Shown here piece after piece: positions 57,378-64,000 of a DNA stretch of 64,000 bases. A model generated the notes under the pieces. That model saw only the letters and a list, made by a program, of their open reading frames with translations, did no database searches and had not been told where the DNA came from. The stretch spans positions 1-64,000 of the forward strand of contig QOOZ01000036.1 in the NCBI GenBank assembly GCA_003331195.1. Direction: 5' to 3'. The translations under genes and the position numbers were made by a program. The stretch comes from Puniceicoccaceae bacterium. Lineage in GTDB: Bacteria; Verrucomicrobiota; Verrucomicrobiia; Opitutales; Coraliomargaritaceae. The first letter of the stretch is position 1. Each line of letters opens with the position of its first letter.

Positions 57378-60300
57378 TTAGTGACCTGCCTTCACGTTTT
57401 CTTCAAATGCGGCTTGGATGGCTTCGTCGCCTGCGAGACCACGTTCTTCAGCACGTTTGACGGCGTGCAGCACGCGTTCGTAATCCTGCGGAAGAATCTT
57501 GAGGAACTTGCCGGCTGTTGCTGGCCAGTCGGCGAGGATGCTCTCGGCCCTTTTCGAACCGGTGAGTGCGAAATGCTTTTCGAGCTTAGTTTTGACCAAG
57601 TCCATCTCTTCGTCGCCACACTCGATCAGTTGATAAACATTGACCATATCTGGGTTTAAGCGGTTTTGAACGAAGTCTCCCGATTCATCATAGATGTAAG
57701 CAACGCCGCCGGACATGCCCGCACCGAGGTTACGACCTGTGGTGCCGAGGTTCAATACCATGCCACCGGTCATGTATTCCAGCGCGTGATCACCGAGTCC
57801 TTCGACTACAGCTTCAACGCCTGAATTACGGACGCAGAAGCGCTCGCCAGCCATGCCTGCGATGTAAGCTTCACCTTTGGTTGCCCCGTAGAAGCAGACG
57901 TTGCCCGCAATGATGTTTTCGTGGGCGACGAATGGTGATGCAGGATCGGGACGGACGATGATCTTCGCACCGGAGAGGCCTTTGCCTAGGTAGTCATTCG
58001 TGTCACCTATCACAGTGAAGGTCATACCTTTCGGGCAAAATGCGCCGAGTGATTGGCCAGCAGAGCCAGAAAGATTTACCTTAACTGTATCTTCAGGGAG
58101 GCCTTCTGCGCCATATTTACGCGAGATGTCTGCGCCTGTGATCGTGCCGACGACGCGGTTGATATTTACGATGGGCAGATTAATCTCGACGGACTTGCCC
58201 TCTTGGATGGCGGGTTGTGCTTGTTTGAGGATCTCGGTGAGATCGAGCGAACGGTCGAGGAGATGGTCTTGATCCATCTGGCAGTAGGTACCAACTTCGG
58301 GGCCTACGTCTGGACGATAGAGTATTTTGCTGTAGTCGAGTCCTTTGGCTTTCCAGTGGTCGATGGCTGCGCGCATTTCGAGTTTGTCGACACGGCCGAC
58401 CATTTCTGAGATCGAACGGAAGCCAAACTGTGCCATAATCTCGCGGAGTTCTTCGGCGACGTAGTTCATGAAGTGAACAACTGCGTCAGCGCCACCTGCA
58501 AAGCGCTTGCGTAATTCAGGGTTTTGAGTAGCCACGCCCACGGGACAGGTGTTCTTATGGCAAACGCGCATCATCAAGCAACCGAGTGTGACAAGCGGTG
58601 CCGTTGCGAAACCAAACTCTTCGGCACCGAGAAGACAAGCAATGGCTACGTCGCGGCCGGTTTTGAGCTGGCCATCAGTCTCTAAGCGGACGCGGGAGCG
58701 GAGATCGTTGAGTAAGAGCGTTTGATTTGTTTCAGCAAGACCTAGCTCCCATGGAGCACCTGCGTGTTGAATGGAGGAGCGTGGCGATGCACCTGTGCCG
58801 CCATCGTAGCCAGAGACGAGGATACCGTCGGCCTTTGCTTTGGCAACACCTGCGGCAATTGTGCCCACGCCAACTTCAGAAACTAGCTTCACATTCACGC
58901 GTGCCTGAATGTTGGAGTTCTTTAAATCGTGAATAAGCTCCGCTAGATCTTCAATCGAGTATATGTCGTGGTGCGGTGGGGGAGAGATCAGTCCTACGCC
59001 GGGTGTTGTCCCACGCGTCTTTGCGATTTGAGGAAGCACCTTATGTCCTGGTAATTCGCCACCTTCACCAGGCTTAGCACCTTGCACGATCTTGATTTGG
59101 ATTTCGTCGGCGTTAACTAGGTAGTTACTGGTCACACCGAAGCGGCCAGAGGCGACTTGCTTGATAGCCGAACGACGGCTGTCGCCGTTAGCATCCGGCG
59201 TGAAGCGGTCAGGATCTTCGCCGCCTTCGCCCGTATTAGATTTTCCGCCAACACGGTTCATGGCAACAGCCAGTGATTCGTGCGCTTCTTTTGAGATTGA
59301 GCCGTAGGACATGGCGCCCGTTTTGAAGCGCTTCATGATCGCCTCGACGGGCTCGACTTCCTCGATTGGGATGGCCTTTGACTCGTCGATTTTGAAATCC
59401 ATGAGGCCACGAAGTGTAAACATCTCCTTGGACTGATCGTTGATCACTTGTGAATATTCTTTAAATACCGCAAAATCACCAAGGCGCGTCGCCTTCTGTA
59501 GCTTGTGAATTGTGATTGGGTTGAATAGATGGCGTTCGCCGCCAGCGCGCCATTGATAGATGCCGCCGGGATCGAGTGCATCGCCGCGCTCATCATCGCG
59601 AGGAGCGAAAGCTTTGTCGTGGCGTGCCATTGTTTCCTTAGCGATGGTGCCAAGGCCGATGCCTTCTACTCGGGATGCCGTTTTGGTGAAATATTTATCG
59701 ACAACCGATTCGTTGATGCCGATAGCTTCGAAGATCTGCGCTCCACGGTAAGAGGCGACAGTCGAGATGCCCATTTTTGACATCGTCTTAATCACGCCGT
59801 TGAGGTTGGCCTTGAGAAAGTTGTAGCAAGCTTGATCGGCCTCGACTTTGAGGTCGCCACGACTGACGAGGTGGCGAACGGTTTCGAGTGCGAGATAAGG
59901 GTTGATTACGTTGGCACCATAGCCAAGTAGCAGAGCGAAATGTTGAACTTCACGCGGTTCACCGGACTCGAGCACGATGGATACGCGGGTGCGCGTGCCT
60001 TGGCTGACGAGGTGGTGGTGGAGACCAGCTACTGCGAGAAGTGCAGGGATCGGTGCTTTCTTGGCGCCGATCTTGCGGTCAGAGAGAATCAGAATGTTAA
60101 CTCCGTCACGGATAGCGGCATCGGCATTTTCGAAGAGTTGTTCAAGAGCGGCTTCGAGGCCTTTTCCTGAGATGCGTGGATCGACAATCGCATTGTGTCC
60201 CGATTCAAGGCCACCGGCAGCCGATTCAAACAAGATGGGTAGCCGAGTCGCTTTAAAGCCGGGTAAATCGATGTGGCGAAGTTGTGCAAGCTGGTTGCGA

Positions 60301-62027
60301 TCGATTAGTGGCGACTCAAACTTGATCATGCGGCAACTGTTGGCGCTGGGGCGGGAGAGGTCGCCTTCAGACCCAATAAAGCTGATGCTCGCGGTGACGA
60401 GCTCTTCACGAATAGGGTCAATTGGCGGATTGGTAACCTGTGCGAAGAGTTGCTTGAAGTAATTGTAGAGGAGTTGAGGTTGATCGGAGAGCACGGCAAG
60501 CGGCGCGTCGTTACCCATAGAACCGAGCGGTTGCTTACCAGCTTCAGCGCTGGGACCAACAATGAAGCGCATGTCTTCAAAAGTATAACCAAATGCCTTT
60601 TGGCGGGTTTCGAGTGTTTCGAAATTGTCGACGTGCACGTCCTTCGCCGCGGGCAGGTCATCTGAGTTGACGAGGTTTTCCTTGAGCCATTCGCCGTAGG
60701 GTTGCTCCGAAGCGATTTGTTCCTTTAACTCTTCGTCGCCGACGATACGACCTTTTTCCATGTCGATAAGAAACATACGACCCGGTTCAAGGCGGCCCTT
60801 TTTGACTACATTGGCTGGCTCGATGCCTTCAAGAACACCGACTTCGGACGCTAGGATGACCTTGCCGTCGGAGGTCACGTAGTAGCGAGAAGGGCGTAGA
60901 CCATTGCGGTCTAGCGTCGCACCAACTTGCACGCCGTCGGACATCGCCATCGATGCGGGGCCATCCCATGGCTCCATTATGCAGGCATGGAATTCGTAAA
61001 AGTCTCGCTTCCACTGAGGCATGCTCTTGTGGCGTTCCCATGGCTCAGGGATCATCATCATCATGGCATGTGCGAGGCTGCGCCCTGATAGAACGAGGAA
61101 TTCGAGGCAGTTATCAAACTTCTGCGAGTCGGAGCCATCTTCGCGGATGATCGGCAAGAGCTTCTTTAGGTCGTCGCCGAATACTTCACTGGCGAGTTGC
61201 ATCTGACGGGCGTAGAGCCAGTTCTCATTGCCGCGAACGGTGTTGATCTCACCATTGTGGCAAAGATAGCGGAAAGGCTGAGCGCGTGGCCAGCTCGGAA
61301 AGGTATTGGTCGAGAAACGGGAGTGAGTCAGTGCGAGTGCTGAATCCATTGCCTCATCGGAGAGGTCAGGGAAATAGTGCTCAAGCTGTTCAGTTGTGAG
61401 CATGCCCTTATAAGTCATCGTGCGGCTAGATAGCGAACCGATGTAGAAGAGTGCGTCCTCATCCTCACCCGAGTAGCGGATGCGGTGAGTCGCTAGGCGG
61501 CGGACTATGTAAAGTTTGCGTTCAAAGGGGATACCCGCTTCGCAAGCGTCGCCACGAGCGACGAAAAATTGGCGCATACAAGGCTCGCAGGCAGCCGATG
61601 CTTTGCCAAGAATTTCGCTGCGGACGGGCACATCACGCCAGCCGAGCATGCTGAGGCCTTCCTCCGCCACGATCTCTTCAATGATTGCCTCCTCGTGCCT
61701 GCGCTCTTCATCGTTTTTGGAGAGAAACACAAAGCCGACACCATAATCGCCCTCAAACGGAACTTCGAAGCCCGCTTCTTTTTTGCAGACCTTCTTGAAA
61801 AAGTTGTGAGGGAGTTGGATGAAGATGCCAGCACCATCCCCAGTGATTGGATCGCAACCACAGCCACCGCGGTGGTCAAGGTTCACGCAAATCTCGAGCG
61901 CGTCCTTAACAATACTGTGAGACTTGCGGCCTTTCATGTCGACGATCAGGCCGATTCCGCAGTTTTCGTGTTCGTTCCTTGGATCATAGAGACCCTGTGA
62001 TTTAGGTGGATTGTGAGTGAATTCCAT
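57378..62027 (-). CDS. gltB: Glutamate synthase large subunit
   Basis: The 1549-residue enzyme makes two glutamates from glutamine and 2-oxoglutarate. The N-terminal glutamine amidotransferase has its catalytic cysteine in Glu-Asn-Cys-Gly-Ile-Gly at residue 23, preceded by a short propeptide. The central and FMN domains (Gly-Glu-Gly-Gly-Glu-Asp-Pro; [12 protein letters not shown]; Cys-His-Lys-Asn-Thr-Cys-Pro-Val-Gly, the 3Fe-4S site) are complete. The C-terminal GXGXG domain is full length (Gly-Gly-Met-Val-Leu-Asn-Leu-Gly). With GSII glnA it forms the GS-GOGAT cycle. Confidence 0.97.
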   Translation of the reverse strand: MEFTHNPPKSQGLYDPRNEHENCGIGLIVDMKGRKSHSIVKDALEICVNLDHRGGCGCDPITGDGAGIFIQLPHNFFKKVCKKEAGFEVPFEGDYGVGFVFLSKNDEERRHEEAIIEEIVAEEGLSMLGWRDVPVRSEILGKASAACEPCMRQFFVARGDACEAGIPFERKLYIVRRLATHRIRYSGEDEDALFYIGSLSSRTMTYKGMLTTEQLEHYFPDLSDEAMDSALALTHSRFSTNTFPSWPRAQPFRYLCHNGEINTVRGNENWLYARQMQLASEVFGDDLKKLLPIIREDGSDSQKFDNCLEFLVLSGRSLAHAMMMMIPEPWERHKSMPQWKRDFYEFHACIMEPWDGPASMAMSDGVQVGATLDRNGLRPSRYYVTSDGKVILASEVGVLEGIEPANVVKKGRLEPGRMFLIDMEKGRIVGDEELKEQIASEQPYGEWLKENLVNSDDLPAAKDVHVDNFETLETRQKAFGYTFEDMRFIVGPSAEAGKQPLGSMGNDAPLAVLSDQPQLLYNYFKQLFAQVTNPPIDPIREELVTASISFIGSEGDLSRPSANSCRMIKFESPLIDRNQLAQLRHIDLPGFKATRLPILFESAAGGLESGHNAIVDPRISGKGLEAALEQLFENADAAIRDGVNILILSDRKIGAKKAPIPALLAVAGLHHHLVSQGTRTRVSIVLESGEPREVQHFALLLGYGANVINPYLALETVRHLVSRGDLKVEADQACYNFLKANLNGVIKTMSKMGISTVASYRGAQIFEAIGINESVVDKYFTKTASRVEGIGLGTIAKETMARHDKAFAPRDDERGDALDPGGIYQWRAGGERHLFNPITIHKLQKATRLGDFAVFKEYSQVINDQSKEMFTLRGLMDFKIDESKAIPIEEVEPVEAIMKRFKTGAMSYGSISKEAHESLAVAMNRVGGKSNTGEGGEDPDRFTPDANGDSRRSAIKQVASGRFGVTSNYLVNADEIQIKIVQGAKPGEGGELPGHKVLPQIAKTRGTTPGVGLISPPPHHDIYSIEDLAELIHDLKNSNIQARVNVKLVSEVGVGTIAAGVAKAKADGILVSGYDGGTGASPRSSIQHAGAPWELGLAETNQTLLLNDLRSRVRLETDGQLKTGRDVAIACLLGAEEFGFATAPLVTLGCLMMRVCHKNTCPVGVATQNPELRKRFAGGADAVVHFMNYVAEELREIMAQFGFRSISEMVGRVDKLEMRAAIDHWKAKGLDYSKILYRPDVGPEVGTYCQMDQDHLLDRSLDLTEILKQAQPAIQEGKSVEINLPIVNINRVVGTITGADISRKYGAEGLPEDTVKVNLSGSAGQSLGAFCPKGMTFTVIGDTNDYLGKGLSGAKIIVRPDPASPFVAHENIIAGNVCFYGATKGEAYIAGMAGERFCVRNSGVEAVVEGLGDHALEYMTGGMVLNLGTTGRNLGAGMSGGVAYIYDESGDFVQNRLNPDMVNVYQLIECGDEEMDLVKTKLEKHFALTGSKRAESILADWPATAGKFLKILPQDYERVLHAVKRAEERGLAGDEAIQAAFEENVKAGH

Positions 62028-62310
62028 ATCTGTCTATAAATATTTTGAGTGCTGTATCCGTCGCCAGTTGCCAACCAGATCCAAATTAAATCGAGCGGTA
62101 AAAATACCCATGTTTGGGTTCAAAAAGAACGAGTAATTTAGTCACTCGGAGTTAGCTGTCTAGGAAATTACCCAATCTTGTTTTTTGGTAGAATATATTT
62201 TTGCGTCAAATTGATGTTGGATTGATTGAAAAGTTGTAGCCCCGCCTTAAGTCATCAGGCACAGAATGGATCGTCCTAATGCGGGATTCTAACCCGACTG
62301 ACTGCATGCC

Positions 62311-62646
62311 TTAGAAAAAACGGACTGTTTTTGAGCGCATCGCCTCGTGTTCTTCATCGGTGCAGGGTGCGTTGGTGGGTGCCTCCGCGTCTGCGTTGTT
62401 CTGAGAAACTAAGCCGTTACTCAGCATGTAGTTTTCGACTTCTTCTCCACTCACGTCTGCGAGCATGGAGCCATTTATTTCGACGCAGGGAGAGAGAGGT
62501 TGTCCAGATTTTTCGACCATTTCCGCATATTGAGCTGAATTGTTGATAATGTCTCGGTCTTCGTACTCGAGACCGTATTTTTTCATGATTGCGCGGACGC
62601 CCATGCTCCAACCGCAGGTTGGTTTTAAGTATGCAATAATTTTCAT
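62311..62646 (-). CDS. Glutaredoxin-like protein with CGWS site
   Basis: The 111-residue protein has a glutaredoxin fold at 1-80: Ile-Ala-Tyr-Leu-Lys-Pro-Thr-Cys-Gly-Trp-Ser places a monothiol Cys-Gly-Trp-Ser at the active site. Ser-Pro-Cys-Val-Glu-Ile-Asn-Gly replaces the usual Thr-Val-Pro of the cis-Pro loop. About 30 C-terminal residues add another cysteine (Ala-Pro-Cys-Thr-Asp-Glu-Glu-His). It may handle glutathione-type disulfides or Fe-S clusters. It lies 38 bp downstream of the DUF5069 gene. Confidence 0.75.
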   Translation of the reverse strand: MKIIAYLKPTCGWSMGVRAIMKKYGLEYEDRDIINNSAQYAEMVEKSGQPLSPCVEINGSMLADVSGEEVENYMLSNGLVSQNNADAEAPTNAPCTDEEHEAMRSKTVRFF

Positions 62647-62684
62647 AATGTTGCTTTGTGTGGTGGATTTTAAGAACTTGTCAA

Positions 62685-63209
62685 CTACGAGGATTTACGG
62701 GCCGAGACCCAATCGATGAGTTTGCTAGTTTCATCTTCGTAGGCCCATGCCGCTCTTAGGAACTCAGCAGGGTGGATATTGTTTTCTTTAAAAAAGTTTC
62801 GGTCGCCCCCGCAGCCATACATTGTCTCGGGTGGCAGCTCGCCGCGAAGCTTAGCAATTGCCTTAGGCATGATGCGCGGTAGCCAAACGATTCCCGCTGC
62901 CTCATCGGTCTTCGGAGGGAGTGTATTGGAGTCGAGTGTATTGCCCGATGGCTTCCCCTTTTGCACGGTCATGAAGTAGTCGCGGCGTGCTTCGCTGACC
63001 ATTAGGAAGGTCTCAAAGTCTGGCTCGCCTCGGCTGACGAAGTCCTCTGCGTAGTCATATACATCCATCACATTGAGACCGATGGAAGCTAGCTCCGCTA
63101 AGGTCGCTTCGTCGAAGTAGCTTTCTACTTCGCGACACCCTTCCTTATATTTAGCTACTGCTCCTTCCCATATTGTTTTCAAACTTTTTTGGTATGTGTA
63201 ATGGTTCAT
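62685..63209 (-). CDS. DUF5069-domain protein
   Basis: The 174-residue cytoplasmic protein matches DUF5069. Phe-Leu-Met-Val-Ser-Glu-Ala-Arg-Arg-Asp-Tyr-Phe, Trp-Leu-Pro-Arg-Ile-Met-Pro-Lys-Ala, and Tyr-Gly-Cys-Gly-Gly-Asp-Arg-Asn-Phe-Phe are characteristic. The family is common in Verrucomicrobia and Planctomycetes and has no known function. It probably shares a transcript with the glutaredoxin-like gene. Confidence 0.85.
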   Translation of the reverse strand: MNHYTYQKSLKTIWEGAVAKYKEGCREVESYFDEATLAELASIGLNVMDVYDYAEDFVSRGEPDFETFLMVSEARRDYFMTVQKGKPSGNTLDSNTLPPKTDEAAGIVWLPRIMPKAIAKLRGELPPETMYGCGGDRNFFKENNIHPAEFLRAAWAYEDETSKLIDWVSARKSS

Positions 63210-63573
63210 AATTATTTATATATAGTGATGCGTGCGCGGAAAACAACCCGCTTGGTCATTTTAATTAAATGTATTGGACTGCGATGCAGTAAGTATCACT
63301 GAAGTAAAATGGACATTCAAATTATTCTGAGTGCGCTTAGCATAGCAGAAGGCTTCAAGTTCTGGGCTTGTTGTCGGATGTCGTGTGTAATTTGCTGTAA
63401 AACCGCTAACTCTGAATCCTTTGGGCAACAACCTACTAAGCTTGCGCTCTGATTCTTAATTCTAATCGACCATGACTGGGACTAAGGTTAAGGGTAGGTT
63501 ATTATCATCAGACGTGATATTTGCGTCTTCTTAGTTGCACGTTTAAGCCAAGCGGCCTATTCCCCTTCGATAC
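63210..63573. other. Divergent intergenic region, DUF5069/PHP gene
   Basis: This 364-bp gap holds a weak 47-codon frame (63309-63452, plus strand) with no ribosome site or motif, which I do not call a gene. Promoters for both neighbours are expected; no strong -35/-10 pair stands out. Confidence 0.4.
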
Positions 63574-64000
63574 ATGCGCGTCGATTCACATATGCACACA
63601 CCACTCTGTGGTCACGCCTATGGCGAGCCGATCGAATACGCCATGATGGCAGCGGAGCGAGAGATCAATCTGATCACGATCACTTGCCATATTCCCATGC
63701 GCTGGGAGGCCTTTGGGCAGGCAGGTATTCGCATGTCGTTAGAGCAACTCGACGACTACCTGGTTTTAGTCAAAGATACTGCCGAGCAAGCTAAACCGCT
63801 CGGCGTCGAAGTGCTCTGCGGCATTGAGGCTGAGGTGTATCCTGATGAGGCCGAACTGGAACCGATGGACGAGATTTTGGCTACTTACGATTTCGATTTC
63901 GTTCTCGGCTCGCTCCACGCACAATGCCGTAGCTATATCGACTGGCTTGCGAACAACAAGGTAAAGAAGGATGCAATGAAGATTGATAGCTACTTCCGCC
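63574..64000 (+). CDS. PHP-domain phosphatase (histidinol-phosphatase type), partial
   Basis: About 142 residues are seen before the window ends. [10 protein letters not shown] is the PHP motif I with metal-binding His residues. Cys-Gly-His-Ala and Thr-Cys-His-Ile-Pro follow, with Gly-Ile-Glu-Ala-Glu-Val and Leu-Gly-Ser-Leu-His further on. This is the layout of HisJ-type histidinol phosphatases, which remove phosphate from histidinol phosphate in histidine synthesis. Related PHP phosphatases with other substrates cannot be excluded on the partial sequence. Confidence 0.85.
   Translation, partial: MRVDSHMHTPLCGHAYGEPIEYAMMAAEREINLITITCHIPMRWEAFGQAGIRMSLEQLDDYLVLVKDTAEQAKPLGVEVLCGIEAEVYPDEAELEPMDEILATYDFDFVLGSLHAQCRSYIDWLANNKVKKDAMKIDSYFR

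Noticed and set aside
62280-62310. GGGTTAGAATCCC, reminiscent of a tRNA T-arm on the minus strand
   Set aside because: The loop lacks the TTC core and no acceptor partner exists upstream; it lies at the end of the glutaredoxin-like gene.
63309-63452. 47-codon frame in the 63.2-63.6 kb gap
   Set aside because: Cys-rich random-looking peptide without ribosome site or context.

Overview
The window looks like a chromosomal segment of a free-living, probably aquatic member of the Verrucomicrobiota, most likely Opitutae/Puniceicoccales (Coraliomargarita- or Lentimonas-like). That placement is inferred from gene content: a eukaryote-type (GSII) glutamine synthetase, a SNF2 helicase next to a stand-alone SWIB protein (typical of the PVC group), DUF5069 and DUF4838 proteins, a GldA/F/G-DUF4340-AsmA row, a secretion-type pseudopilin operon, and weak Shine-Dalgarno sites. 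No rRNA, tRNA, CRISPR array, IS element or phage gene was found.

Layout. 1-1162: 5' part of a prepilin-like gene that runs off the left edge. 1380-6253: iron-sulfur assembly operon read leftwards (Fur/PerR-family regulator, sufC, sufB, sufD, sufT), with a sigma70-like promoter flanked by PerR-like boxes. 6300-9846: argS, trmL and a sugar aminotransferase. 10257-11282: glnA (GSII). 11493-12777: a minimal protein kinase translationally coupled to a PP2C phosphatase. 12805-20707: nine-gene type II secretion operon (gspG-H-I-J-K-L-M-D plus a small partner) without the ATPase or platform protein. 20994-24600: tsaE, thiL, xth and mnmA. 24721-27150: a GH13 debranching-type enzyme. 27196-28299: a desaturase with a coiled-coil tail. 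28657-33496: gap, pgk, tpiA and a divergent pyrimidine-phosphorylase-family gene. 33621-40786: a DUF4838 exported protein, SNF2 helicase, SWIB protein, aroQ, a DUF3127 OB-fold protein and a nitroreductase. 40879-45830: a rightward row of photolyase, FeS-type photolyase/cryptochrome, TIGR01777 epimerase and a renalase-like flavoprotein. 45848-47206: a large gap with no credible gene. 47207-55190: leftward gldA-gldF-gldG-DUF4340-AsmA operon. 55341-63209: a DUF2721 protein, gltD, gltB, a glutaredoxin-like protein and a DUF5069 protein. 63574-64000: start of a PHP-domain phosphatase.

The most unusual object is in the gap at 45848-47206. On the minus strand it reads as a purine-rich RNA of about 1.1 kb with at least sixteen local hairpins. 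Three are closed by C(UUCG)G tetraloops and one by a GUAA loop, and the RNA ends in an intrinsic terminator that also has a GUAA loop. A plausible promoter lies upstream, with three copies of an 11-bp element (ACTTATTCACA) around it. I do not recognise it as RNase P RNA, tmRNA, a group II intron or rRNA, and I propose it as a candidate giant structured noncoding RNA.

Functional links. Nitrogen assimilation is represented by GSII plus glutamate synthase GltBD. Lower glycolysis forms one cluster. Redox and light-damage functions (SUF with a Fur/PerR regulator, two photolyases, a renalase-like flavoprotein, a nitroreductase, a glutaredoxin) fit a sunlit oxic habitat.
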